The notes beneath the pieces were generated by a model, which was given only the letters and a program-made list of their open reading frames with translations, was not told where the DNA came from and did not search any database. A DNA stretch of 64,000 nt from assembly GCA_018675335.1 (NCBI GenBank), contig JABGYH010000007.1, forward strand, positions 47,902-111,901, read 5' to 3'. This DNA is from Candidatus Woesearchaeota archaeon (lineage in GTDB: Archaea; Nanobdellota; Nanobdellia; Woesearchaeales; UBA11576). How positions within the stretch are numbered: the stretch's first letter is position 1; every line of letters begins with the position of its first letter. Both the position numbers and the translations under genes were made by a program. Below, piece after piece: positions 49,832-60,411 of the stretch.

Positions 49832-50128
49832 CTATTCTTCAAACTTTAACAAAGAATCAATTGAATCTCCGACTTCATGTTTAATCTTATTTAACCCTCT
49901 GCGAAAAAGTTTATCACCCAATTCATTACCTGAACTAGGTTCAGAATTTAAAAACAAAAAAGAATCAATTTCAACTTGCGAATTATGCTTTTTGTCAATA
50001 AGATATGCAACAGAATACTCCCGTTTAATCTTATATTGCCTATCAGTATTAATGTAATAACCCAAAAAATATCCACAACTTGCCCCCCCAATAAAAAGAG
50101 CTAACGCTACTTTCTTAACTAAACCCAT
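49832..50128 (-). CDS. small membrane-anchored protein heading the E1/JAMM operon
   Basis: The protein has 98 residues. One N-terminal hydrophobic helix (VALALFIGGASCGYFLGYYI) is followed by a charged soluble part. AGGTGAT stands just before ATG 50128. No family is recognised. It is the first gene of the leftward series, so the operon promoter lies between 50129 and 50197. Confidence 0.55.
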   Translation of the reverse strand: MGLVKKVALALFIGGASCGYFLGYYINTDRQYKIKREYSVAYLIDKKHNSQVEIDSFLFLNSEPSSGNELGDKLFRRGLNKIKHEVGDSIDSLLKFEE

Positions 50129-50197
50129 GCAATCACCTAATCAAAACTAAAAAATAAAAATAAAAAACATATAACTAAAATAATATTCTCGCCAAAA

Positions 50198-50620
50198 TTA
50201 ATTAGCAAACATAATATTTTTCTTTTTCACATTAAAAATAGCAGTTTTTTTATCGAACATAATCTCTTGTTCAACCCGCTGTTTCAGATTATATAACATA
50301 CCCATAATAGTATCTAACTTACCCAATATATATGAAACTTCAACTGCTGAAGCATAATCAAGATCAACACACAATTTAACTAGAACTTCAAGCTCTTTTG
50401 CAGAAGCATAAGAATACCCCAAATGATTAAAAAAAACTTTAGTTGAATTACTATTCGCACCTTCTGCAATATTTAACACAATTGATGTGGAGGCACGCCT
50501 AGCTTGATCAATAATATTTCGCTCTTCGCAAGAAGGAAGTTTATTCATTAGCTTATAGATTTCTAAAACTAACTCATATGATTCATTGAATACTTTTAAT
50601 TTCTTAAATTCCCGAGCCAT
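50198..50620 (-). CDS. four-helix bundle protein (23S rRNA intervening-sequence protein, S23 family)
   Basis: The protein has 140 residues. It starts MAREFKKLKVFNESYELVLE and has RRASTSIVLNIAEGA and LGYSYASAKELEVLV, the conserved core of the S23/IVP family (Pfam 23S_rRNA_IVP). Such proteins are typically encoded inside 23S rRNA insertions in bacteria, but also free-standing; their function is unclear. Here it is free-standing, about 115 nt beyond the 23S 3' end and in the same direction as the rRNA operon. It could be read through from the rRNA or the promoter of its own. Confidence 0.85.
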   Translation of the reverse strand: MAREFKKLKVFNESYELVLEIYKLMNKLPSCEERNIIDQARRASTSIVLNIAEGANSNSTKVFFNHLGYSYASAKELEVLVKLCVDLDYASAVEVSYILGKLDTIMGMLYNLKQRVEQEIMFDKKTAIFNVKKKNIMFAN

Positions 50621-50716
50621 AAACCTAGATAGTTAAAACTCATTAATAAACTTTTAATGGAAAAATCCAGAAAAAATAACAAATAAATCGGAAAAAAAGA
50701 AAAAAAAAAAAGAAAA

Positions 50717-50734
50717 CCATACAAAGGAAAGACA
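50717..50734 (-). other. 3' arm of 23S processing stem
   Basis: CCATACAAAGGAAAGACA on the plus strand is complementary (one mismatch/wobble) to TGTCTTTCCTTTGCATGG at 53671-53688. The pair brackets the 23S gene and forms the helix cut by the splicing-type endonuclease. Confidence 0.7.
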
Positions 50735-53670
50735 AAAAACAGAACTATTGGTAACTGCATGCTAAATAACTCGCCGAAGCTCGAAACTTACACACCAGTC
50801 CCATCAAACGAATCTTTTATTCGCGTTCTCAATATCTCTTTTCGCGGCAAACTTCACGCTTAGATGCTTTCAGCGTTTATTTCTTAAGGCGTAGCTGCTC
50901 GGCAATACCTTATCAGATAACCGATCGACCAGAGGCCTCGAACCTTCGTTCCTCTCGTACTAGAAGATCCTTCCACTCAGATATTAAACATTTCCAGTAG
51001 ATATCAAACAAACTGCCTCACAGCGTTCTGAACCCAGCTCACGATCCCTTTTAATAGGTGAACACCCTCACCCTTGGCTGCTTCTGCACAACCAGGATAG
51101 GAAGAGCCGACATCGATGTAGCAAGCCGCGCCGTCGATATACTCGCAATGAATAGAAATATAATTTCAATTCAAAGAATGAGCTCTCGGGCGCGACAACT
51201 CTGTTATCCCCGGAGTAACTTTTCAGTCATTTCCAACCCCCATCAAGGAGAATTTGGAAGTTCGCTAGACCAAACTTTCGTTTTTGGATTTCTTTATGTG
51301 CAAAATCCAATCAGGCTGGCTTTTGCTCTTGCACTCTAAGATGGATTTCTGACCCACCTGAGCCAACCATTGGGCACCATCGATACCTTTTCGACGGTGT
51401 GCCACCCCAGCCAAACTGTCCACTTACTGGTGTCCTCCATTTCGGAGTTAGCAACGTAAATTTTGAAGAGTGGTGTTACATTGGCGTCTATTCACGATCT
51501 GGCGATCGTAACATGACAACTCCCACTTACACTATACAACAAAACTCACGCCGCAGCAACAAGCTACAGTAAAGTTTCACGGGGTCTTCGCTTCCCACTG
51601 GAAATCTCTGGCCTTTGCACCAGAAAAGAGTGTTCAGGGGCTTGTAATTGGGGACAGTGAGGATCTCGTTACGCCATTCATGCAGGCCGTCATTCAAACG
51701 GCAAGGCATTTCGCTACCTTAAGAGAGTTATAGTTACCCCCGCCGTTTACCTGCTCTTAGCTCCCTTGGAAAGGAGTTTCAAGTACAGGCACTGGGCAGA
51801 CGTCACCTCCTGTACGCATCCTTGCGGACTAGCAGGAAGTTATGTTTTTGTTAAACAGTCGGACCCTCTTTGTCACTGCGCCCTATGATCGCAACCATAC
51901 GATTACAAACATAGGGACCCCTTATACCGAAGATACGGGGCTAATTTGCCGAATTCCCTCAATTACATTACACCCTTACACCTTAGGCTTCTCACCTAGG
52001 GGCACCTGTGCCGGTTCTGGGTATAGATATTCAAGATTCTTTTTGATTTCTTTTTCACGGATTCCAGAAATCAACCAAACAGATCAAAAACCTGCTATTC
52101 CTAAGTTTAATCAAATTCTCATTATTACAATTCTCCTTTGACTTACATTAGTTAACACAACAGACAAATTATGTTGGTCTATTCCGAAATGTCAGAAAAC
52201 AAACTTGCGTCGCCGCACGTACTTGAATAGTAAAGGAATCTTAACCTTTTTCCCTTTCCCACAAATCAATTATGAATATGGTTAGGATTAACTTACCCTT
52301 GACTGAACTACATTGTCAAGGAACCCTTGCCCTTTCGGTGGTAGTGAATCTCACACTACTTTGGTCTTACTCTCACCAGGATTCTCATTTCTGTATGGTT
52401 CACGCAATCTTACAATCACGCTTTTGCCCGTACAGAACGCCTACTTACCATAATCCTTTCGGATATCTAAAGTATCGGTAACTAACTTAGTCCCGTCCAT
52501 CTTCAGGGCCTATATTCTTGACAAGTAAGCTGTTACGCACTTATTATAGGGTGGCTGCTTCTAAGCCAACCTCCTCGCTGTCTTTGAATATAGACACCTT
52601 TCACCCGTTCACACTTAGTTAGTATTTTGGGACCTTAACTTTAGTCTGGGTTGTTCCCCTCTCGCGACTCACCCTTACGCCGAGCCGCCGTTTCCTAAAA
52701 TCTACAATACTAAGATATTCGGAGTTGGACAAGAAACCGAGGAATTTCTCCCCCTAAATCTCCAATCCGTATCTCTACCATCTTAGTCATCTCCTTTAAG
52801 ACTTGACTACGGCCAACTTCAGTAGGAACCAGCTATCACCAGGTTCGATTGGCTTTTCACCCCTAGCCCCAAGTTAGAAGAACACTTGTCCGTAGAACCT
52901 CTTCAGGCCTCCACGAAGTATTACCTCCGCTTCACCTTACTCAGGGCTAGATCACCTGGCTTCGGGTCGTATTCAAGTGACTCAAGGCGCTTTCACACCC
53001 AACTCCTTGTTACCTGCGAGTTTCTTGGTTTCCCTTCGGATTCCTTTTTAAGTTATCCTCGCCACTTAAATACACTCCCTGGCACGTTATTCGAAACGCA
53101 CGATAGAACACCGTAATGCCCTATCACACCGTTGCTATTAGGTTTCAGAGTCTTTTAACTCCCTGTCAAGGGTTCTTTTCAACATTCCTTCACAGTACTG
53201 TACGCTATCGGACTCGAAACGTATTTAGGGTTGGAAGTTGATGCCTCCCAAATTCTTGCCTAATATCCAATAGACAATACTCAAGATACTTCTACTTCAA
53301 AATAATTTATCTCTACGGGACTATCACCCTCTATGGTATAACTTTCCAGAAAACTTGAAGTTCATTATTTTGAATAAAAAGAAGTCTTACAACACCACAT
53401 TTCTAAAGTATTACTACTCCAGATTCAGTTTGCCCTATGCTGGTTTCAATCGCCTTTACTAACAGCATCTCAGTTGATTTCTTTTCCTGCAGGTACTAAG
53501 ATGTTTCAATTCCCTGCGTTCCCTATCCTTTCGGATTTAATGAGAAGTCTCATTCAGGAACTTCCGGATCAATGCATACTTGCTACTACCCGGAAGATTT
53601 CGTAGCTTGTCACGCCCTTCATCGGCGATTCGAGCCTAGTCATCCACCTAATAGCGTGTAATTTAATAGA
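50735..53670 (-). rRNA. rrl: 23S ribosomal RNA
   Basis: The minus strand shows the archaeal 23S from AGGTGGATGACTAGGCTC near the 5' end (about 53620-53655) to the GGTTTAGA-type 3' region near 50750. Universal stretches are visible in reverse complement, for example the sarcin-ricin and peptidyl-transferase regions around 51000-51400. I set the ends by the flanking processing stem (below), so they are approximate by several bases. Length about 2.93 kb; no large insertion. No 5S gene follows within the window. Confidence 0.9.
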
Positions 53671-53688
53671 TGTCTTTCCTTTGCATGG
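53671..53688 (-). other. 5' arm of 23S processing stem
   Basis: TGTCTTTCCTTTGCATGG pairs with 50717-50734 across the 23S gene, indicating maturation by a bulge-helix-bulge-type cut. Confidence 0.7.
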
Positions 53689-53783
53689 CATCATAAACAT
53701 GATATAATGAAACGTCATGTCTCACCAGTTATTTGAAAAATTCATTTGCAAATAACTATTATTAAAAATTAATAAATATGAAC

Positions 53784-53885
53784 TGGACCCGGCGGGATTT
53801 GAACCCACGGCCCCCGCCTAACTTGAGATATGGGTATGCCCATTCTTTGCAAGGGCGATGCTCTACCAGACTGAGCTACAGGCCC
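53784..53885 (-). tRNA. tRNA-Ala(UGC) with intron, in the rRNA spacer
   Basis: It runs from GGGCCTG (53885 downward) to CGGGTCC then A (53784). Anticodon loop CTTGCA is followed by a 28-nt intron (53820-53847) after position 37, with a canonical BHB: central helix CTTG/CAAG, bulges CAA and TTA, inner helix ATGGG/CCCAT. The mature RNA has 74 nt. Position between 16S and 23S is typical of archaeal operons. CCA is not encoded. Confidence 0.95.
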
Positions 53886-53910
53886 ATATGAATTAAGGAT
53901 AATAAAAAAA

Positions 53911-53924
53911 GAGAAAGTTTGGAA
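53911..53924 (-). other. 3' arm of 16S processing stem
   Basis: GAGAAAGTTTGGAA on the plus strand is perfectly complementary to TTCCAAACTTTCTC at 55519-55532, bracketing the 16S gene. Confidence 0.8.
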
Positions 53925-53940
53925 ATAAAAAATAAAAAAA

Positions 53941-55410
<1,470 letters not shown>

Positions 55411-55877
55411 TGCTATTATTGAAAAATATCCTTTAATGGTCGTATCGCAATTAAATTAAAACTTAAAGAAATCAAACAAGGTTTTTTCCTTATCACAAGG
55501 TTATTTGGCTTGTTTATATTCCAAACTTTCTCCTTCGTGCTTAATTTTTAAAATCAAGCATTCATTTAATTTTATTTTCTCACTGTGAGAAAATTTGGCG
55601 GTGATTGTTAATTTTTGTGTGTTTTCCTGGAAATTTATTCTGTTTATAAATCTTTGGGTCACTTAAAAATTAAGAGTAAAAATTATGTTCAAAATTGGGT
55701 TTTATTATTAACATCCTGACATTCTCACCCTGCCAACTTAAAAAATCATCAAATATTTAACTCTAATTAATGTTAAATTACACAGATTTAACCCATCAAA
55801 AATAACGCTCTAAATTAGTTCTGCTGTTCATTTTAGAAAGCTTTTTAAAGAACTTCCAAATTTGTGTGAAGTTATAT
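55411..55877 (-). promoter_or_regulatory. rRNA operon leader and promoter, with palindrome
   Basis: On the minus strand, GATTTATAAAC at about 55642-55652 is a good TATA box with CCCAAA upstream, giving a start near 55620. The 5' arm of the 16S processing stem is at 55519-55532 (TTCCAAACTTTCTC on the plus strand). Within the leader a perfect inverted repeat, ATTTTCTCAC-T-GTGAGAAAAT, lies at 55574-55594. The rest up to 55877 holds the rightward tRNA-Gly promoter (CTTTTTAAAG near 55841). No gene is seen. Confidence 0.6.
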
Positions 55878-56042
55878 GCAGCAGTAGTCTAATGGTAGGA
55901 TATCACCCTGCCAACCTTTAAATTGTGATATCAAAATGGTGTAAGCCAAATCATAATAAAGGGATAGAACGGTGGTGATTCGGGTTCGAGAATATATTAT
56001 CAAAAAAATATTTGATATTTATCGAATGTCCCGGCTGCTGCA
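55878..56042 (+). tRNA. tRNA-Gly(GCC) with two introns
   Basis: Acceptor GCAGCAG (55878-55884) pairs with CTGCTGC (56035-56041); discriminator A. Anticodon loop CTGCCA is followed by a 56-nt intron (55914-55969). A second, 38-nt intron (55991-56028) sits in the T-loop between positions 59 and 60, with central helix TTCG/CGAA and bulges AGA and TGT, cut after the second base of each. Stems TCACC/GGTGG and TCGGG/CCCGG form only after removal. Mature RNA about 71 nt; CCA not encoded. Confidence 0.9.
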
Positions 56043-56078
56043 TTTTTCAAACTTTTCAAACACAAATAATAATTAAAA

Positions 56079-56242
56079 GAGCCTGTAGCTTAGCCTGGTT
56101 GGAGCGCTGGTCTTATATGGCGGTGCTTCATACACTCTTAAGACAGCCAGTGGTCCGGGGTTCAAAAACAGAACTCGAAATATATCTGTGTTATTAATAC
56201 CATACAGATCTCAGATTTCTGTGGAAATTCCCCGCAGGCTCA
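56079..56242 (+). tRNA. tRNA-Ile(UAU) with two introns
   Basis: Acceptor GAGCCTG/CAGGCTC is perfect; discriminator A at 56242. Anticodon loop CTTATA gives anticodon TAT (56114-56116); the 27-nt intron (56118-56144) has central helix CTTA/TAAG and places the anticodon unambiguously. A 62-nt intron (56167-56228) lies in the T-loop after TTCAAA, with an inner helix ACAGAA/TTTCTGT. Stems CTGGT/GCCAG and CGGGG/CCCCG pair after removal. Mature 75 nt. Most archaea decode AUA with a CAU anticodon modified to agmatidine, so UAU is unusual. Confidence 0.88.
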
Positions 56243-56388
56243 TTTTTTTTAATAATCACATTTAATTCGACATTAATAACAAACCTGTTGATTAAGCATT
56301 AATTTGCTACCAATACGTAAACGTTATAAATGAGTCCAAATTTTTTAGCAAAAAAGCAAAATATCAAAAGATTATTTTGTTATAATAC

Positions 56389-56463
56389 GCCCCGTTGGTG
56401 TAGTCCGGCCAATCATCCAGCCCTTTCGAGGCTGGGACTCGGGTTCGAATCCCGGACGGGGCA
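56389..56463 (+). tRNA. tRNA-Glu(UUC)
   Basis: Intronless. GCCCCGT/ACGGGGC acceptor, anticodon stem CAGCC/GGCTG, loop CTTTCGA (anticodon TTC), T-arm CGGGTTCGAATCCCG, discriminator A. A TATA-like GTTATAAATG at about 56324-56333 is upstream. CCA not encoded. Confidence 0.95.
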
Positions 56464-56560
56464 CTCATCATCAAATTATGTAATTTAAAATTACAGATTA
56501 CTCAATCATAAACCTATATTGGAGGTTAATTATCTCACATTTGTGGGTGAAGGAATTAGA

Positions 56561-56665
56561 ATGAAAAGAAGCTCAAGACGTTGGAAGAAAAAAGGTCAAA
56601 TGCGTTGGAAATGGCAACGTAAAAGAATGAAGAAAGAGAAGAGAAAGCGCGCTAAATCTAGATAA
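56561..56665 (+). CDS. rpl41e: ribosomal protein L41e with N-terminal extension
   Basis: The protein has 34 residues, extremely basic. From Met14 it reads MRWKWQRKRMKKEKRKRAKS, matching the eL41 pattern (MRxKWxxKRMRRLKRKRRK). The 13-residue extension MKRSSRRWKKKGQ is also basic. The ATG at 56561 follows GGTGAAGG at suitable spacing, favouring the long form; an internal ATG at 56600 would give the classic short form of 21 residues. eL41 bridges the two subunits. The gene follows tRNA-Glu. Confidence 0.8.
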   Translation: MKRSSRRWKKKGQMRWKWQRKRMKKEKRKRAKSR

Positions 56666-56764
56666 AGTTAGAATTTAGTTCTATTATTTTTTTGGAAGTT
56701 CATTACATACTAGTTTTGTTTATTTTACTAAACTTTTTATATGTAGGACTATTTTTGTAAGTAA

Positions 56765-57763
56765 ATGGATAAAAAAATTTATTTTAAACTTGGTAAACAT
56801 AACATCACAAGTCCCGTAGTTCTCGCGCCAATGCTAGGAGTTAATTGTAGCAGCTTTAGATTAATGTGTGCAGAATACGGCGCAGGACTAGTTTATACTG
56901 GAATGATTGATTGTGAAGAATTTGTCAAATTATCTAATTCTGATAAGAAAAAAAAATTAAACATATTAAAAAATGAACAACCTATTTCCGCCCAAATAAT
57001 CGGCTCTGGAGGAGAAAATGTTGTAGAAACAGTTAAATTTTTAGATTCCCTCCCAGAAATTTCTGCAATTGATTTAAATTTTAGTTGTCCCATGCCTGAA
57101 TTTTTATCTCGCAAAATGGGTGCATTTTTTTTGAAACATCCTGAACAAATAGGTAAAATGATTAACTCAGTTATGGATAATACTAACAAACCAATTAGTG
57201 CAAAAATAAGATTGGGCTGGGATAAACATGCAATTAATTGTGTTGACGTAAGCAAAATTTTGAAAGATTTTGGTGTTTGCGGAGTTGCAATTCACGGAAA
57301 AACTCGTCGAGAGGTGTATTCTGGCAGTGCAAATTGGGATCCAATTAAAACTGTTAAAAAAGAAGTTGGTTGTGATTCTTCTGATTCAAGCGAAGAATTT
57401 TTTGTTATTGGAAATGGAGATATTTGCAAACCAGGACATGTTAAATATTATCTTGAACGAGAATATTGCGATGCAGTAATGATTGGACGAGAAGCTAAAG
57501 GGAATCCCTTTCTTTTTCGTCGTTGTGTTGAATTAATGCACAAAGGACAAAATGTTTCCGAACCATCATTTAAACAAAAAAAAGATTTATTTTTAGACTT
57601 TTTAGATAAATACAAAAAATATGAAACTAAAATTAGACTTAGCGAAGTTAAAGATCATGCTAGTTGGTTTTTAAAAGGTTTTGGTAAAAAAAGATATTTA
57701 ATGGACCGTGTCGATCGTGCAAAAACTTTTAATGATATTCTAGATATTGCACAAGATTGTTAA
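56765..57763 (+). CDS. dus: tRNA-dihydrouridine synthase
   Basis: The protein has 332 residues. VVLAPMLGVNCSSFRLMCAE at the start is the FMN-binding TIM-barrel entry; IDLNFSCPMPEFLSRKMGAF holds the catalytic Cys loop (C-P family motif NxxCP), and VMIGREAKGNPFLF is the phosphate-binding end. It reduces uridines to dihydrouridine in tRNA. A TATA-like CTTTTTATATG (about 56731-56741) implies a near-leaderless ATG 56765. It is convergent with the AlaE-like gene, with only 5 nt between them. Confidence 0.92.
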   Translation: MDKKIYFKLGKHNITSPVVLAPMLGVNCSSFRLMCAEYGAGLVYTGMIDCEEFVKLSNSDKKKKLNILKNEQPISAQIIGSGGENVVETVKFLDSLPEISAIDLNFSCPMPEFLSRKMGAFFLKHPEQIGKMINSVMDNTNKPISAKIRLGWDKHAINCVDVSKILKDFGVCGVAIHGKTRREVYSGSANWDPIKTVKKEVGCDSSDSSEEFFVIGNGDICKPGHVKYYLEREYCDAVMIGREAKGNPFLFRRCVELMHKGQNVSEPSFKQKKDLFLDFLDKYKKYETKIRLSEVKDHASWFLKGFGKKRYLMDRVDRAKTFNDILDIAQDC

Positions 57764-57768
57764 GTATT

Positions 57769-59139
57769 TTAAATTACTTTTTCTTCAGGAGTTGAAACAC
57801 CAAATAACTTCCTAAATAAATTCAAGTATAATCCCATCGTTGGCCCAATTATAGGCGAAAGAATAGCCAAAGTTTTCATCCCCTCAACAATATGTTCCAA
57901 ATTAAAACTTGAATCCTTCACACCAGTCAAATAATCAATCGCAGTACCAATTGTTAACGCAATAGAATAAACTGGAAGTTGAAATGTGTTAAATGAAATA
58001 AAATCAGTTATTGTTTTTTTTATTAATGGACTTTCTTTTTTTGTTTTAGTTTTTTTAAACACAAAATCTCGCCACAGACCATAAACTCCCCCAGTTAAAA
58101 TATTTATTATCGATGCAGATGTTCTTGATGCCACAATTCCTGGAACTGCTAAACCTGCAACAATATCAATCCCAATTCCAACCCCTAAAGAATAAGTAAA
58201 ACTTCCCACAGTATCAACTAAGCCCGCACGATAATATTTTTTAAAATTTAATTTTTTATAATGTTTAAATTTAAGTTGAGAATACCAGCTAATAATTTTT
58301 TTAAACGGATTTTTATCACGTTTAAACTGTCCATATGCTTTAACTTTCTTTGAAAGAAAATCTGTTGATTCCACAACATAAATATCCCTGCCCCACATAT
58401 AACTATTTTTTTCTATTGAGTGTTTGTCCCCCGCCAGACATTTTTTTGGAAACAATTGTTCCATAAGTTGCGTTTCTTCAAAAGACATTTGAGTTAATGC
58501 ACCACCACCTTTTTTTAAAATTTGTTTGAGCCAAATCTTACTCAATCTAGCTCGCGCACTAGCATTTTTTGGCTTTCCTGCAAAAATAAAAAAACTATCT
58601 TGTTCAGAAATAAATTCAGGATAACTTGTTTGAATTGTTTGTTCTAAATTCAAAACTTGTGATTTTGTAAATCCTTGAATAGTTTCACCCGCAGACAAAT
58701 ATTTGAATGCCTGTTTTAACTCATGAAACGATGTGTTCCTAATAGGATATAAACAAAGACAGGCTAAAACTTTAGCATCCGCATCAAATCTTTTAATTTT
58801 TATTCTTTGTTTCAAATCAGTTCCAGGTTCATCTTGTTTAGAATCGTAAATTGGCACGTATTTTTCTAAAAAGGGCGCACCTTTAATTGCATACGCACAC
58901 ACTTCATTTTTTTGTAAATCACCAAATGTTCTTGGAGCAGAATATTCAACTAGTTCTCGCAGCACAGTTTGATCTTGCCAATCTCGCATTTCTTGAAGCT
59001 CATCATCAATCTCCCCAGAATCACCCTGACCATAATTTATCCTAAAACAATCTTTAACAGCCACAATCCCTGGCAAAACAGAAACTTGACAGTACTTTTT
59101 TTGAAATGAATTTAATAAATCTTCAAGCACACCAATCAT
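57769..59139 (-). CDS. AlaE-like membrane domain fused to an unknown N-terminal domain
   Basis: The protein has 456 residues. Residues about 300-450 match the L-alanine exporter AlaE layout: GLVDTVGSFTYSLGVGIGID, SRTSASIINILTGGVYGLWR, DFISFNTFQLPVYSIALTI and IIGPTMGLYLNLFRKLFGV, four TM helices. The first 240 residues are soluble with six Cys and no recognised family (WQDQTVLRELVEYSAPRTFG; LCLYPIRNTSFHELKQAFKY). AlaE alone is about 150 residues, so this is an unusual fusion, perhaps a regulated transporter or a different activity. It is divergent from the Lrp-type gene, which may regulate it. Confidence 0.75.
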   Translation of the reverse strand: MIGVLEDLLNSFQKKYCQVSVLPGIVAVKDCFRINYGQGDSGEIDDELQEMRDWQDQTVLRELVEYSAPRTFGDLQKNEVCAYAIKGAPFLEKYVPIYDSKQDEPGTDLKQRIKIKRFDADAKVLACLCLYPIRNTSFHELKQAFKYLSAGETIQGFTKSQVLNLEQTIQTSYPEFISEQDSFFIFAGKPKNASARARLSKIWLKQILKKGGGALTQMSFEETQLMEQLFPKKCLAGDKHSIEKNSYMWGRDIYVVESTDFLSKKVKAYGQFKRDKNPFKKIISWYSQLKFKHYKKLNFKKYYRAGLVDTVGSFTYSLGVGIGIDIVAGLAVPGIVASRTSASIINILTGGVYGLWRDFVFKKTKTKKESPLIKKTITDFISFNTFQLPVYSIALTIGTAIDYLTGVKDSSFNLEHIVEGMKTLAILSPIIGPTMGLYLNLFRKLFGVSTPEEKVI

Positions 59140-59238
59140 AGTTACTTTTTAGTAGTACTTTGTTATTAAATATTTTTATCAATAATTACCACTAAAATAG
59201 CAATATTTATAACTAAAGTTGCAATAAACAGTAAAATT

Positions 59239-60267
59239 ATGTTATTAAACCCACCAATATCGAAATTAGATAAAATAGATAAATTAGATAATAAAGATAA
59301 ATTAATATTATTTGAACTAGATCGAGCAGGAAGACAACCAATAAACGAATTAGCACGCAAAACTAGATTAAGTAGAGATGTTGTAAGATACAGGATAAAA
59401 CAACTAGAAGAAAAAAAAGTAATTACTAACTACATAACACTCATTGATTTTACCAAATTAGGATATAGAATAGTAAGATTATATTTGAAACTTCAATCAA
59501 CTACCAAAACCACCGAAACAGAAATGATAAACTTTTTTTCTAAAATGGATGAAGTTATTGTCTCATACCGCACAGATGGACATTACGACATAGCATTAGG
59601 ATTTCTCGTAAACGATTTAAGAGATTATCAAAAAGCGTATGAACAAATACTAATTAAATATCGAAAATTTATTGTAGAAAAAAACTTCTGCGTATTCACA
59701 AACTTCATACACTATTTTAGAAATTACTTACTATTAGATTCACCCAAATCTAAAAAAGATTTTACTGAACTCACAACTGGAAGCTGGGAAAAATTTGATT
59801 ATGACTTGATGGATTTAAAAATATTAAAAGAAATTTCAGAAAATGCACGCATGTCACTTAGAAATTTATCAACCACACTAAACACCCCATTAACAACAAT
59901 AAAATATCGACTGAAACGACTAGAAAAAGAAAAAGTAATTGTTGCTTATCGGGCACTAATTGACTTCAATAAACTCGGATATAAATATTATAAAGTAGAC
60001 TTAATTTTAGAAGATTTAAAAATAATACCGGGATTGCAAGAATACGTACGAAATAATCCAAACATAATTTATAGAGATGTGGCCGTCGGAGGAAGTGATT
60101 TTGAGTTTGATTGTGAACTCGCAAGCCAAGATAACTTTTACGAAATGATTGAAGAAATAAAACAACTTTTTCCCGGAAAAATTAGATCTTATTTTTATTA
60201 TAAGTCGATAAAAATACACAAATATTTGTTCTTCCCAAAACTAATTATGAAACAAAATAAAATATAA
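59239..60267 (+). CDS. double Lrp/AsnC-type transcription regulator
   Basis: The protein has 342 residues and two copies of the Lrp module. Copy 1: winged helix KLILFELDRAGRQPINELAR and RDVVRYRIKQLEEKKVITNY (about 15-62), then a RAM-like domain. Copy 2: DLKILKEISENARMSLRNLS and TIKYRLKRLEKEKVIVAYRA (about 190-245), then FNKLGYKYYKVDLILED. Single Lrp proteins dimerise and bind amino acids; a tandem fusion would act as one-chain dimer. The TATA ATATTTATAAC (about 59203-59213) gives a leaderless ATG 59239. The neighbouring, divergent AlaE-like gene is a plausible target. Confidence 0.85.
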   Translation: MLLNPPISKLDKIDKLDNKDKLILFELDRAGRQPINELARKTRLSRDVVRYRIKQLEEKKVITNYITLIDFTKLGYRIVRLYLKLQSTTKTTETEMINFFSKMDEVIVSYRTDGHYDIALGFLVNDLRDYQKAYEQILIKYRKFIVEKNFCVFTNFIHYFRNYLLLDSPKSKKDFTELTTGSWEKFDYDLMDLKILKEISENARMSLRNLSTTLNTPLTTIKYRLKRLEKEKVIVAYRALIDFNKLGYKYYKVDLILEDLKIIPGLQEYVRNNPNIIYRDVAVGGSDFEFDCELASQDNFYEMIEEIKQLFPGKIRSYFYYKSIKIHKYLFFPKLIMKQNKI

Positions 60268-60411
60268 AACAAAATATGAAATAATATTAATCATAAAACA
60301 AACTGAATGAAAAACTAACATAAATCATAAAATATAAAATAACACCAACCATAAAATATGAACTGACATTAATTATAACATAAAATATAGAAACTTAGTC
60401 AAGTCAAATCA

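Noticed and set aside
50621..50734. 5S rRNA after the 23S gene
   Set aside because: The stretch is A-rich and too short, and shows none of the 5S helices.
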